DNA of 62,892 bases from Bacillota bacterium (GCA_023436485.1 JAEZIU010000169.1:1-62892), one strand, 5' to 3'; counted from the stretch's first letter, positions 8,567 through 18,553 are shown. The notes: a model not told the origin generated them from the sequence alone. Translations and numbers: made by a program.

Positions 8567-9682
8567 ATGAATGATCCACGCATAGAAAAACTGGCGCAAA
8601 ATTTGATTAACTACTCATGTGAACTAAAGCCGGGGGAAAAAATCCTTATTGAAAATATCGGTAATGAGGTTCCGTTATCAAGAGCATTAATCCGTGAGGC
8701 ATACAAGGTGGGAGCAATTCCATACCTTACAATAAAGAATCCCGAATTGGAAAGAGTACTTCTTGAACAGTGTACAGAAGAACAAATGAAAGATATGGCA
8801 CGCTATGAACTGGCAAGAATGAAGGACATGGATGCGTACATTGGTATCAGGTCAGGGGACAATGTAAGCGAAAAAGCTTCTGTTCCGTCTGATAAGATGA
8901 AGATATACATGTCACTGTTTTCAAAGCCTGTACATTCAGAACAGCGGGTGGAGCACACAAGATGGTGTGTAATGAGGTATCCTACCCACTCAATGGCACA
9001 ACTTGCAAACACTCCAACGGAATATTTTGAAGATTTTTACTTTAATGTATGCAATCTGGATTATGCAAAGATGTCAAAAGCTATGGATCCGCTTGTGAAA
9101 CTAATGGAAGCTACCGACAAAGTAAGAATTACGGGAAAAGGGACAGACTTGACATTCTCAATAAAAGGATTGCCTGCAATAAAGTGCGACGGTAAAATGA
9201 ATATTCCCGATGGAGAGGTATTTACTGCACCGGTAAAAGATTCGGTAAATGGAGTAATATCTTACAACTGCCCTGCGGTTTATCAGGGTGTGACTTTTGA
9301 GAATATCTGCCTTGAATTCAAGGATGGTAAGATTATTAAAGCTACGTCAAACGATACAGAGCGAATCAATGAAATTTTTGATACCGACGAAGCAGCAAGA
9401 TACGTAGGGGAGTTTGCAATAGGTGTTAATCCTTACATTGGAACTCCTATGAAGGATACTCTCTTTGACGAAAAGATAAGGGGAAGTATACACTTTACCC
9501 CCGGAAGCTGTTATGACGAGTGTCCAAATGGTAATAAATCCTCAATTCATTGGGATCTTGTATTTATCCAAAGGCCTGAATATGGCGGAGGAGAAATATG
9601 GTTTGATGATAAACTCATCAGAAAAGACGGACTTTTTGTACCAACCGAGCTCCAAGCATTAAATCCTGACAATTTAAAATAG
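8567..9682 (+). CDS. M29-family aminopeptidase (AmpS/PepS-like)
   Basis: A 371-residue protein of peptidase family M29, a metal-dependent cytoplasmic aminopeptidase. Visible hallmarks are the opening RIEKLAQNLINYSCELKPGE, the central GTDLTFSIKG, the metal-site region NIPDGEVFTAPV, and the C-terminal GSIHFTPGSCYDECP...SSIHWDLVF with further ligands. Length is slightly below the usual 410. The start ATG has GGAGG 9 bases upstream. It follows pepF, consistent with sequential oligopeptide breakdown. Confidence 0.9.
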   Translation: MNDPRIEKLAQNLINYSCELKPGEKILIENIGNEVPLSRALIREAYKVGAIPYLTIKNPELERVLLEQCTEEQMKDMARYELARMKDMDAYIGIRSGDNVSEKASVPSDKMKIYMSLFSKPVHSEQRVEHTRWCVMRYPTHSMAQLANTPTEYFEDFYFNVCNLDYAKMSKAMDPLVKLMEATDKVRITGKGTDLTFSIKGLPAIKCDGKMNIPDGEVFTAPVKDSVNGVISYNCPAVYQGVTFENICLEFKDGKIIKATSNDTERINEIFDTDEAARYVGEFAIGVNPYIGTPMKDTLFDEKIRGSIHFTPGSCYDECPNGNKSSIHWDLVFIQRPEYGGGEIWFDDKLIRKDGLFVPTELQALNPDNLK

Positions 9683-9700
9683 AAAACATATCTATATAGC

Positions 9701-9737
9701 ACAAAACCAGAGGTTTTAATCCCTCTGGTTTTGTTTT
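9701..9737. terminator. Bidirectional terminator between the M29 gene and the SNF2 gene
   Basis: CAAAACCAGAG and CTCTGGTTTTG arms enclose a 10-base loop. A- and T-rich flanks allow termination from both convergent genes. Confidence 0.85.
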
Positions 9738-12700
9738 TATAATTCAAAAAGTTCCGTCAATTCTTCCTTACTCATCTTGGTAATAAGGGTTTCCCCGGAT
9801 TGGATTACTGCATCAACCAATTGCCTTTTCCTATCTTTAAGTTTTAATATCTTTTCTTCGATTGTACCGTGTGTAACCAGTTTCATAACATGGACGGTCT
9901 TTAGCTGACCTATACGGTATGCACGGTCGGTTGCCTGATCTTCTACAGCCGGGTTCCACCATGGGTCATAGTGAATAACCGTATCAGCACCAGTCAGATT
10001 CAAACCTGTTCCTCCCGATTTAAGGGATAGAAGAAAAATCTGACCTTGCCCGCTGTTAAAGTTTTTAACCATTTTCATTCTTTCTTCAGCAGGAGTTGAA
10101 CCATCAAGATATAAATAGTCTACTCCATCCTCCTGCAGCCACTGCCTTATAATTGCCAACATTGTTGTAAACTGTGAAAATAGGAGTATTCTATGCCCGG
10201 AGGTAAGAGAGTCTCCTACTATCTCTTTAAGGAGTAGGAACTTGCCACTGTCACCTTCATAGTTATCTACAAACAGCGAGGGGTGGCAGCAAAGTTGTCT
10301 TAAACGGGTAAGAACCGATAAAATCTTTATTTGACTCCGTTCATAGCCATTTTGGTTTATTTCCTTTAAAATATCTCCTTTAGCTTGCTCAAGATAAGCA
10401 GCATAAAGTTTTTTCTGTTCCTCGGTCAGGTCTGCTTTAATAATATGTTCAATTTTTTCAGGTAGTTCCTTGAGAACTTCCTGTTTCAGCCTTCTGAGTA
10501 TAAATGGTTTTAGTTGTTTGCTCAAGGAGGTTAAAGCCGAATGGTCTCCCTTTGAAATGGGGGATTCAAACTTTTCAACAAATTTTCCGTGAGACCGTAG
10601 ATATCCGGGTAAAATAAAATCAAAAACTGACCAGAGCTCAGTAAGATTATTCTCCATAGGTGTTCCTGTAAGAGCGAACCTGTGCTGGGATACAAGCTGT
10701 TTTACGGCTTTAGCAGCCTGAGAACCGGGGTTTTTAATGTGCTGAGCTTCGTCCAGTATACAATATCTGAATAAATAATCTTTGTAGTTGTCAATATCAC
10801 GTCTGATAAGGGCATAAGATGTAACTATTATGTCCGAAGTTACACCAGTCTTTATCAGCTCCTCGCGTTCTGTTTTATTTCCGACAACAGCGGTTATCTT
10901 TAAATCCGGTGCAAATTTGTCAACTTCCGAACACCAGTTATAAATCAGGGAGGTGGGAACAACAACTATAGACGGTGCGGGGCCTGAAATACCTTTATCG
11001 TACTGGAGCAGGGTAATAACCTGCAAGGTTTTCCCCAAACCCATATCATCGGCAAGAATACCCCCAAGTCCGTAGGTTGACAGAGTTTTAAGCCACTTGA
11101 ATCCAAGTTTTTGATAATTTCTTAGTGTTCCTTTAAGGGATTCGGGAATTTTAAATTCAGTCTCGGAAGGTTCGTGAATATCATGAACTAAATCTTTAAA
11201 AGCCTTATTACGTTCAAAGAACTTCATTCCGGTTTCTTTCAGCATACCATCTATAAAAAAAGCTCTGTACATGGGGAGTTGAACCAGCTCACTGTCCAAA
11301 TCATCCATTGTAAGCTCAAGTTGATCGATTATTTCAGACATAGTTACAAGTCCCTCTGAATCAAGAGGAAGAAAGGCACCGTTTTTCAAGCGGAAATATT
11401 TTTTCTTTTCTCTTATGTTCTGAAATATTGACGATAGCTCATCACGGCCTACGCCTTCCATATCAAAACTGAATTCAAGAAAATTGTTAAGTGTATTCAG
11501 CCTCAAAAATCCTGAAAATGAAGGAAGCCTTTTTATGGTCATTGCTTTAAAGCTATCGGAATAAAATATCTGTGTATAATCCTGTAGTTTAGGAACAATT
11601 GTATTTACAAAGTCAAAAATCTTTTCCTCTTCATCCAGGTATATTCTATTACCGTTAACCTTAAAATCGCTTTCGCCCAGTATGTCGACAATAATACCCT
11701 CTTTTTCCATGTCCCTTACAAGAATCTTACCTGTAGGGACCTGATCCCCAAAGGCAGAAAAAGGATTAATTATACGATCACCGTATTTAAATTTAACATC
11801 AGCAGTTATTATATCTTCAAATTTGTCCAGATAGATTTCTGGCTCAAAGTCCACTCTCTGAACCATTTCCTGAACATTTTCATCTATGTATACCCGTCCG
11901 GTTTTTTCAACATAAGGAAGTACTTCTGAAAAGAAACGTTCCTTATCCTTTTCTATGAAGGTTATACGATTAATATTCTCCTGCTGCATATAGGTGAAAA
12001 AGGGTTTAAAGTATTCACGTTGGACAGATGAAACCCTATAAATAGTTTCACCATATAAAAAATATTCAAAGTCGGAAGTTATCTGGAAAAGAGGCAGTTT
12101 AGTGTCTATATTCAGGTCAATGGATGAAGCATTTCCTGTTAGTGTGAACTCCAAAGGAATATCTTCATCTAGTATTAGAGCATTTTGAATTCTTGTGTTA
12201 TTGTTTATTACATTAAAAGGTACACCTTGCAATATCTGAAGAAGCCTCTTAAGAGCTGCTTCAGAGAGAAAAATGTCTTTATCCGTTAAGGTACTGTACT
12301 TACTTAATTCACCTGTAAAATAGTGTAATAGGTTCTCGTTCTGCCATATTTCCTGAAGATATGAAATGACAGGCTTGTCGTTTTCTTTGAAGTCGTATAT
12401 TACAGGGTCAAAGGTAAATCCTTTTCCGAAAACAATCTCAGTATTAGTTTTAAGGCTTTCTAACAGCTGCCGTATATTTCTGACTACATAAAGTCTGTCA
12501 GTACCAATACGAAGAGACAGAGAGGCAATAGGCCCTCTTTTAAGAATTGAGTACCTTTTACTAATAAGTTCAAGATTAAATTCAACATTAATGGGAAGCT
12601 TTACACCTGAGACTTTATCTGAAAAAAACTGAAAAATATCTTTTGCAGCTTTCTTTTGAACAGTAGAGTTAAAAAACCCCTGCTCATCCTTTTCCTTAAT

Positions 12701-12970
12701 TAAGAAAAGAACCGCAGCAATGTGCTTACACCCTTTTCCGGTCTTTTCACAATCCGAACAGGTACATGAAAAATCATCGAGATTACCGGACTTGGCAAAG
12801 CGCACCTGTACGTTGTACGGGTGAGTCCCCAAAACTGTTGCGTCAAACAACAGCATTTCTTGATTAAAGGACAAGGATTTGATACGCTTATCCTTGAAAT
12901 AGTCCATTCCCTTTTTGTACCTCATGGGTGTAGACAAGTAATAAATAGTGTCTTTAGAAATTTTAAACAT
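9737..12970 (-). CDS. SWIM zinc-finger SNF2/RapA-type DEAD/DEAH helicase
   Basis: About 1077 residues. A SWIM zinc finger lies near residues 69-83 (CTC...CKH, the CxCxnCxH pattern). A long middle region of clostridial SNF2 type follows, and the SNF2 ATPase occupies about 610-1077: motif I DDMGLGKT, motif II DEAQ, motif III LTGTPMENN, and C-terminal motifs SGGTGLNL and DRAYRIGQ. The family translocates on double-stranded DNA and can remodel protein-DNA complexes; the bacterial role is not settled. Two ATGs (12973, 12970) follow GGAG; 12970 has the better spacing. It lies 88 bases downstream of agrC on the same strand, but its link to quorum sensing is unproven. Confidence 0.92.
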   Translation of the reverse strand: MFKISKDTIYYLSTPMRYKKGMDYFKDKRIKSLSFNQEMLLFDATVLGTHPYNVQVRFAKSGNLDDFSCTCSDCEKTGKGCKHIAAVLFLIKEKDEQGFFNSTVQKKAAKDIFQFFSDKVSGVKLPINVEFNLELISKRYSILKRGPIASLSLRIGTDRLYVVRNIRQLLESLKTNTEIVFGKGFTFDPVIYDFKENDKPVISYLQEIWQNENLLHYFTGELSKYSTLTDKDIFLSEAALKRLLQILQGVPFNVINNNTRIQNALILDEDIPLEFTLTGNASSIDLNIDTKLPLFQITSDFEYFLYGETIYRVSSVQREYFKPFFTYMQQENINRITFIEKDKERFFSEVLPYVEKTGRVYIDENVQEMVQRVDFEPEIYLDKFEDIITADVKFKYGDRIINPFSAFGDQVPTGKILVRDMEKEGIIVDILGESDFKVNGNRIYLDEEEKIFDFVNTIVPKLQDYTQIFYSDSFKAMTIKRLPSFSGFLRLNTLNNFLEFSFDMEGVGRDELSSIFQNIREKKKYFRLKNGAFLPLDSEGLVTMSEIIDQLELTMDDLDSELVQLPMYRAFFIDGMLKETGMKFFERNKAFKDLVHDIHEPSETEFKIPESLKGTLRNYQKLGFKWLKTLSTYGLGGILADDMGLGKTLQVITLLQYDKGISGPAPSIVVVPTSLIYNWCSEVDKFAPDLKITAVVGNKTEREELIKTGVTSDIIVTSYALIRRDIDNYKDYLFRYCILDEAQHIKNPGSQAAKAVKQLVSQHRFALTGTPMENNLTELWSVFDFILPGYLRSHGKFVEKFESPISKGDHSALTSLSKQLKPFILRRLKQEVLKELPEKIEHIIKADLTEEQKKLYAAYLEQAKGDILKEINQNGYERSQIKILSVLTRLRQLCCHPSLFVDNYEGDSGKFLLLKEIVGDSLTSGHRILLFSQFTTMLAIIRQWLQEDGVDYLYLDGSTPAEERMKMVKNFNSGQGQIFLLSLKSGGTGLNLTGADTVIHYDPWWNPAVEDQATDRAYRIGQLKTVHVMKLVTHGTIEEKILKLKDRKRQLVDAVIQSGETLITKMSKEELTELFEL

Positions 12971-13057
12971 CATTTTCTCCAAAGTATAATAAAATAGGCT
13001 ATCATATTATTATAACCAATTTGAAGAAGAATGTGTAGTTTTTACATAAATAACTCG

Positions 13058-14389
13058 TTAGCTTACCGGATTATTCACTTTAAGAGTAATAAGGAATTCT
13101 GTGATTTCTTCGTTGCTGTTAATATGAATGTTGCCACCGCACTTTTCTATCTGTGCTTGAACTATACTAAGTCCAAAGCCTCGTTTTTTGGATACATTAT
13201 CTTTTGTAGAAAAGCCGGCACTGAAAATCTTCTTGATATTTGGTTCAGGAATCATAGGGCCATTGTTGGAAATAGATAAATAGTAATTATCTATTTCTAT
13301 ATATGTCTCAAGACGTATAAACTTATTATCCCTATCAATCCCTAAGATAGATTCATAGGCATTATCTATTATATTAGATATTACAGTAACAGCGGTATCT
13401 TCATCTATTACCGCACTTGCCAAGGGCTCTTCAAAGTCAACAAGAACTTCTATATCTTTTTTAAGAGCGTTGTTATATTTTACACTTATAATAGCATCAA
13501 CAAAGTCGTTACCGGAGCCTACATTTACATTCATTGTCTCGCTGTTATTTGCATAATTGTTGATATATTGCTTGACCTTTTCGCTTAAATCAGGCCTGTT
13601 CAGAGTACAAAGGCCGTATATAGTATTTAAATGATTTTTATATTCGTGCCTTTCTTTGGCTACCATTTCGTTAAAGGAGATTAACTGATAAACGTTGTCT
13701 TTTTTTAGTTCATTTGCATATTGCAGAATCTCAAGTTTTGAACCTTCTCGAAAGGCAGAAATCATGGCAATAATCAAAACAACATATATAACAAAGGTAA
13801 AAATATTATAAAGAAGCAGATTGTTGGGGTCTTTGGAAATATAAATATTTGTTCCTACCAAAAAGAATAGAACAGCGAAAATCATGATAAGAGTTTGCTT
13901 GTATCTGGACTGATAGGGATTTCCGTCTTTTAACCAGGAAAGCCCATTATTGGACTTATATAATATAAATACAATAGTACCTTGAATCAGTTTTGCTATA
14001 ATACCTAAAACTGCCAGTAATAATTTATTGTCAATAAGTACTGACATTGGTTTGCCTATCACAATCATACATATCAAACCAATGAGACTTTCTATAATAG
14101 CCATTCCTAAAAAAATAATAAAACCTTTGACTACACTTTTAAAAAGAGTTCCGTTAAGCATATAATTAAGTATAAAACATGTAAGGGATGCGATTAAAAC
14201 TGAATGCAACCCTGATGGTAAAAACCTGGTAATCCAGAATGTATATATTGTATAAATCGTTACAAAGCAGGCAATCCGAATATAATTCTTTTTTATAAAT
14301 TGCGGCTGTCCCGACAGGAGATAAAAGGCTATTATGAAAATAAATCCCTCGATAACAGTTAAAAACAATTCATTTGCAAGATAGACCAA
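13058..14389 (-). CDS. agrC: AgrC-like GHKL sensor histidine kinase
   Basis: A 443-residue membrane kinase. About six or seven hydrophobic segments fill residues 1-205, then a dimerisation region with the HPK10-type phospho-acceptor block KERHEYKNHLNTIYGL (His near residue 247). A GHKL ATPase follows with an N box (VISNIIDNAYES), a G box (KRGFGLSIVQ) and ISNNGP. This is the architecture of AgrC-class peptide receptors. The start is a TTG with GGAAGGG about 10 bases upstream. It is the third gene of agrB-agrD-agrC. No AgrA-type LytTR response regulator is present in the window, so its partner must be encoded elsewhere. Confidence 0.88.
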   Translation of the reverse strand: MVYLANELFLTVIEGFIFIIAFYLLSGQPQFIKKNYIRIACFVTIYTIYTFWITRFLPSGLHSVLIASLTCFILNYMLNGTLFKSVVKGFIIFLGMAIIESLIGLICMIVIGKPMSVLIDNKLLLAVLGIIAKLIQGTIVFILYKSNNGLSWLKDGNPYQSRYKQTLIMIFAVLFFLVGTNIYISKDPNNLLLYNIFTFVIYVVLIIAMISAFREGSKLEILQYANELKKDNVYQLISFNEMVAKERHEYKNHLNTIYGLCTLNRPDLSEKVKQYINNYANNSETMNVNVGSGNDFVDAIISVKYNNALKKDIEVLVDFEEPLASAVIDEDTAVTVISNIIDNAYESILGIDRDNKFIRLETYIEIDNYYLSISNNGPMIPEPNIKKIFSAGFSTKDNVSKKRGFGLSIVQAQIEKCGGNIHINSNEEITEFLITLKVNNPVS

Positions 14390-14515
14390 GATTTACACAC
14401 CCTTCCAGAGGAACATTCCGACACAACAAAAAAACCTTAAACAAAAACTGAACGCTAATAATTGAGTGTTACTCTAACTATAAGAGCAAAAATTTTACAG
14501 TTAAGATTTTTTAAG

Positions 14516-14623
14516 TTAATTTTCAGGTTGATACAACCAAAATATTTTTGAAGCTGCACCGGTAATCAAGCTTGTTACTATTAAAGAAAGCTTCCCAATT
14601 GATTTAAATAAATTTTTCTTCAC
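14516..14623 (-). CDS. agrD: AgrD-like cyclic-lactone autoinducer pre-peptide
   Basis: A 35-codon frame between agrB and agrC, too short for routine ORF calling. GTG 14623 has GGGAG 8 bases upstream. It has an amphipathic, basic N-terminal helix (KKNLFKSIGKL), a hydrophobic middle, and the C-terminal block ASKIFWLYQPEN. The QPE-type tail after an aromatic stretch matches clostridial AgrD precursors. The residue expected to close the ring is serine, not cysteine, and the peptide contains no cysteine at all, so a lactone and not a thiolactone would form. Identity rests on position, size and the C-terminal motif. Confidence 0.85.
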   Translation of the reverse strand: MKKNLFKSIGKLSLIVTSLITGAASKIFWLYQPEN

Positions 14624-14708
14624 TAGAATCACTCCCTTATAAAAATTTAATTCTCAACTTAATATTCTAACATTCTACAGGAAAAGTCAATATATTTTAC
14701 AAAAAATA

Positions 14709-15275
14709 TTACAATTTATGATTATATTTGCTAATTAGTAGCTGATATACATATAATACATAAACTTCTATGACAGACCAGGTTATTATATTATATGACA
14801 TAAAAAAGAAGTCAGACAGTAGAAGTAAAACAGTCATTAATGCTGCCGCAATACATGTTTTTTTTCGGGACTCTTGCTTTTGACGATTTTCAACAGGTGC
14901 AGTTAATATACTGAGAATAGGAAGAAATACAATGAGAGCCAACTGTATATAGGAGGGAATTATATCTGCTTTACCTGCAAATATAGCTATGACCATTGTT
15001 ATAAAAGACATTATAATACATACAATCTCATTTTTAAAATGGTAGCCGCCAAGATATGGACGAAGAAGGAAGAATGCAAGAAAAGCACATAGAAATTCTT
15101 TAGTTAGCGAAAATAAGGTGAAAATAAACAAGTATAGAATAGTTTTGTACAAGTCTGAGAAGATACATACCAGCCCGTACCGAATGTTTTTAATGTCTGT
15201 TTCCGAGTACTGCCCATTCCTTGTGACCGCATCAGCCACTTTGTAAGCGAGCTTTCTATAAAAAGTTATATTCAT
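14709..15275 (-). CDS. agrB: AgrB-like peptide-processing membrane endopeptidase
   Basis: A 188-residue membrane protein of the accessory gene regulator B family, which cleaves the C-terminal tail of AgrD and cyclises the signal peptide. The catalytic His and Cys sit in RPYLGGYHFKNEIVC, seven residues apart as in the family, and the N-terminal NGQYSETDIKNIRYGL segment is also typical. Five or six hydrophobic segments follow. ATG 15275 has GGAGAC 5 bases upstream and is preferred over an upstream in-frame start. First gene of agrB-agrD-agrC, separated from agrD by 85 bases. Confidence 0.93.
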   Translation of the reverse strand: MNITFYRKLAYKVADAVTRNGQYSETDIKNIRYGLVCIFSDLYKTILYLFIFTLFSLTKEFLCAFLAFFLLRPYLGGYHFKNEIVCIIMSFITMVIAIFAGKADIIPSYIQLALIVFLPILSILTAPVENRQKQESRKKTCIAAALMTVLLLLSDFFFMSYNIITWSVIEVYVLYVYQLLISKYNHKL

Positions 15276-15356
15276 AAAATGTCTCCATTGACGATTTGTG
15301 CGATTTAATATTAGCATATTACATTACAATATTACAATAATAGAGAAAAAAATACA

Positions 15357-15390
15357 AAAAAAGACAATCGGTATAAGATTGTCTTTTTTT
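15357..15390 (-). terminator. Terminator of leuS
   Basis: AAGACAATC and GATTGTCTT arms around a 7-base loop are followed by a T-run on the minus strand, just after the leuS stop. The plus strand also carries a T-run. Confidence 0.85.
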
Positions 15391-15414
15391 ATGGTTTTAT
15401 TATCGTATTAAAGC

Positions 15415-17859
15415 TTATTTTGCAACGATATTAACAAGTCTGCCTTTTACGACTATTACTTTCTTTATCTCTTTTCCATCCAGGAACGGCTTTATTTTTT
15501 CATCAGCCAAAGCAACAGCCTCCGATTCACTATTGTCAGCGTCAGCAGCAACTTCTATTTTACCCCTGACTGTACCATTAATCTGGACTGCCAGCTCTAT
15601 AGTGTCTTTCACTAATGCCTTTTCGTCAAATTCAGGCCAATCATGATTGAATATAGAATATCCATAGCCCAGTTGTTCCCACATTTCTTCTGCAAAGTGA
15701 GGTGCAAAAGGTGCTACAAGCTTTACCAGGTCTTTGATGGTATCCTCAAAAAGCTTTATGTTTTTTGTTTTAACTTCTGCATCATACTTGAAAAGTGCGT
15801 TAACAAGTTCCATACAACGTGATATTGCAGTATTGAACTGGAATCTGTCGGTATCCTGCGTAGCACCCTTTATAGCAGTATGACGGACATAGTTGAGCTC
15901 CTTGTCATCCTTGTCCATATCAGTTCTGGAAGCCTTTGACTTTTGCTCTCCAAGACTTTCAACAAGCCTTTCTATTCTGCTTGCAAATCTTGAAATAGCT
16001 TTTATTCCATCATCGCTCCATGGTCCGCCGTCAACATAATTGAAACCGAAACCAAGGTACATTCTGAATATATCTGAGCCGTATTTTCTTACGTATTCAT
16101 CAGGAGAAATAGTATTTCCTCTTGACTTACTCATTCTATTACCATCAGGGCCAAGTATTGTACCTTGGTGTACAAGTGACAGGAATGGTTCATCAAAATT
16201 GAGGAAGCCAAGATCTCTCAATGCTTTGGTTATAAATCTAGCATAGAGCAGATGCATTGCGGCATGTTCCGCACCGCCTACATACTTGTCAACGGGAAGC
16301 ACCTTGTTTATCCATTCTGTGTCAAAAGGCTTATCGCTGTTTTGGCTATCCGGGTATCTGAGATAGTACCAAGATGAGCAAACAAATGTATCCAGTGTAT
16401 CAGGATCTCTCTTTGCAGGAGCACCACATTTAGGACAAACAGTATTCATAAATTCCTCACTCTTTTTAAGAGGAGATTCTCCGTCAGGCTTAAACTCAAC
16501 ATTGTAAGGAAGAGCAACTGGAAGGCTCTCTTCCGGTACGGCTACTTCTCCGCAATGCTCGCAGTAAACTATAGGAATAGGGGCACCCCAGTATCTTTGT
16601 CTTGAAACAAGCCAGTCCCTCAACCTGTAGTTTATCTTCAGACTACCGTTGCCGTCTGCTTCAAGCTTCTTTATTATAGCGGTTCTTGCTTCCGCAGAGG
16701 TAACACCGTCAAATTCGGCACTATTAACCAGAACACCATATTCACAGTATGGAAGCTCGTCATTTGAACCGTCAGCACTCTTTATAACTCTCTTAATTGG
16801 CAGGTTATATTTCTTTGCAAATTCAAAGTCACGTTCATCATGTGACGGAACAGCCATTACACAGCCTGTTCCATAACTTGCAAGAACGTAGTCTGCAATC
16901 CATACAGGTACTTTTTCTCCTGTTATTGGATGAATGGCATAACTACCGGTGAATATACCGGACTTTTCTTTTGTTGTTGAAAGTCTTTCAATTTCAGTTT
17001 GCTTTTTGGTATCATTTTTATATTTTTCAACTGACTCTGCATATTCCGGTTTTGTTATTTTTTCAACGATTGGATTTTCAGGAGCCAGAACAACATATGT
17101 TACACCATAAAGGGTATCGGCTCTGGTGGTAAATACCTGAAATTCAATATCAGTGTCGGCAACCTTAAAGGCTATTTCAGCACCTTCTGAACGTCCTATC
17201 CAGTTTGTCTGTATCTTTTTTGTTTTTTCAGGCCAGTCAATGGTATCCAGCTTGTCCAGAAGTTCCTGAGCGTAAGAGGTTATCTTAAAGAACCACTGAG
17301 TAAGGTCACGTTTAGTTACCTCTGTATCACATCGTTCACAGCACCCGTCAACAACCTGCTCGTTTGCAAGAACGGTGTTGCATTTCGGACACCAGTTAAC
17401 AGGTGCATTTTTTCTATAGGCAAGACCTGACTTATATAACTGAAGGAACAGCCATTGTGTCCATTTGTAATAGTCGGGCATACAGGTTTTTATTTCATAA
17501 TCCCAATCAAAGGTAGCACCCATTTCCTTGAGCTGGCCTTCCATTGTCTCTATATTTTTCAAAGTAGAGTCTTGCGGATGAATACCTGTTTTTATTGCAT
17601 AATTTTCTGCAGGAAGTCCGAAAGCGTCAAAGCCCATGGGATGGAAAACATTATAACCCTGCATTCTTTTCATTCTGGCCCAGGAATCAGTCAATCCATA
17701 ATTGTACCAATGTCCTACATGAAGGTTGGCACCTGATGGGTATGAAAACATCTCCAGACAGTATAGCTTCTTGTCGGTATTTTCGGGATTAAACTTGTAT
17801 ATATCTGTTTCTCCCCACTTCTTTTGCCACTTTCTATCTATATCTGCTGAGTATGGCAT
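15415..17859 (-). CDS. leuS: Leucyl-tRNA synthetase
   Basis: An 814-residue class Ia synthetase that attaches leucine to tRNA-Leu. The HIGH signature appears as HVGH at residues 47-50 and the KMSKS signature as NRMSKSRGN near 577. Zinc-binding cysteine pairs occur near CPKC...CCERC and in CEHCGE/CPKCGAP. The CP1 editing domain is present in the central region. Length is normal for bacterial LeuRS. The start ATG follows AAGGAG by 8 bases. Expression is controlled by a leucine T-box upstream. Confidence 0.98.
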   Translation of the reverse strand: MPYSADIDRKWQKKWGETDIYKFNPENTDKKLYCLEMFSYPSGANLHVGHWYNYGLTDSWARMKRMQGYNVFHPMGFDAFGLPAENYAIKTGIHPQDSTLKNIETMEGQLKEMGATFDWDYEIKTCMPDYYKWTQWLFLQLYKSGLAYRKNAPVNWCPKCNTVLANEQVVDGCCERCDTEVTKRDLTQWFFKITSYAQELLDKLDTIDWPEKTKKIQTNWIGRSEGAEIAFKVADTDIEFQVFTTRADTLYGVTYVVLAPENPIVEKITKPEYAESVEKYKNDTKKQTEIERLSTTKEKSGIFTGSYAIHPITGEKVPVWIADYVLASYGTGCVMAVPSHDERDFEFAKKYNLPIKRVIKSADGSNDELPYCEYGVLVNSAEFDGVTSAEARTAIIKKLEADGNGSLKINYRLRDWLVSRQRYWGAPIPIVYCEHCGEVAVPEESLPVALPYNVEFKPDGESPLKKSEEFMNTVCPKCGAPAKRDPDTLDTFVCSSWYYLRYPDSQNSDKPFDTEWINKVLPVDKYVGGAEHAAMHLLYARFITKALRDLGFLNFDEPFLSLVHQGTILGPDGNRMSKSRGNTISPDEYVRKYGSDIFRMYLGFGFNYVDGGPWSDDGIKAISRFASRIERLVESLGEQKSKASRTDMDKDDKELNYVRHTAIKGATQDTDRFQFNTAISRCMELVNALFKYDAEVKTKNIKLFEDTIKDLVKLVAPFAPHFAEEMWEQLGYGYSIFNHDWPEFDEKALVKDTIELAVQINGTVRGKIEVAADADNSESEAVALADEKIKPFLDGKEIKKVIVVKGRLVNIVAK

Positions 17860-17903
17860 TTAATCAACTCCTTTATATTATTTAATATCAATGTTAAAAA
17901 CTT

Positions 17904-18154
17904 ATAAAAACCCGTCTCTTAGTATAAGAGACGGGTTAATCCGCGGTACCACTCTTGTTAGCCCTGGAGGCTCACTCAAAGTCTTGTAACGAAAGACTTA
18001 CGGCTGATCTTTATATCAGCAGCTCCACGGCGAGTTCAAAGAACGTAGTCAACTGCAATTTCACCAAGTATGCAGCTCTCTTTAGTGACTGATTTTTTCC
18101 TTTACTACTCCGCTTCATAACTTTAATAAGAATTAATTAATTTACAGTGTAATC
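17904..18154 (-). promoter_or_regulatory. Leucine T-box riboswitch upstream of leuS
   Basis: The minus strand carries the conserved T-box antiterminator sequence AGAGTGGTACCGCGG (at about 17955-17941), followed by a perfect 10-bp terminator hairpin at 17911-17935 and Ts. Upstream is a structured Stem I region, with a GAACTC segment in which CTC at 18034-18032 is the probable specifier, a leucine codon. Uncharged tRNA-Leu would stabilise the antiterminator and allow leuS transcription. Confidence 0.92.
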
Positions 18155-18160
18155 TATATT

Positions 18161-18189
18161 AGATTATCATAATAGTTTGACTATTTCAA
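18161..18189 (-). promoter_or_regulatory. Promoter of the leuS T-box transcript
   Basis: TTGAAA (18189-18184) and TAATCT (18166-18161) are 17 bases apart on the minus strand. It slightly overlaps the end of the DUF2304 gene. Confidence 0.6.
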
Positions 18190-18530
18190 CTTTTTTCACG
18201 GTTTTGGTTCTCCATTAGAGCAAGGTATTGTGCCATGTTTTTGACCTTGTTGGTTTGTTTTGAAATGGTTATGGTAAGGTTCAGATTTATACCCAGCTCA
18301 AATAGAATAAGTACCAGAAATACTGCATTTGCAGGATCGATTATACCTATGAGGCTTGCAAACCAGTCAGGGATGACAGGGAAAGCAGCAATAATTATAA
18401 ACATTACAGAGGATACAATCCAAAGAATACCGTACTTGAGTTCCAGCTTGGCTTTCTGAACCATCTTAAGTATTGATGTAAGTAAAATAAATCCTATAAG
18501 AAAAATACTTATCTGTAATCGTAAGTTCAT
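18186..18530 (-). CDS. DUF2304 family membrane protein
   Basis: A 114-residue protein with three hydrophobic helices and the LKYGILWIVSSVMFIIIA segment characteristic of DUF2304. It ends in a charged tail (QYLALMENQNREK). The ATG follows GGAAGG by 7 bases. The family's biochemical role is unknown, but its genes commonly sit beside DPM1-like glycosyltransferases. Here it is 23 bases downstream of one, so a role in lipid-linked sugar synthesis or flipping is inferred. Confidence 0.8.
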   Translation of the reverse strand: MNLRLQISIFLIGFILLTSILKMVQKAKLELKYGILWIVSSVMFIIIAAFPVIPDWFASLIGIIDPANAVFLVLILFELGINLNLTITISKQTNKVKNMAQYLALMENQNREKS

Positions 18531-18553
18531 ATTTTTACCTTCCGTAGGAAAAT

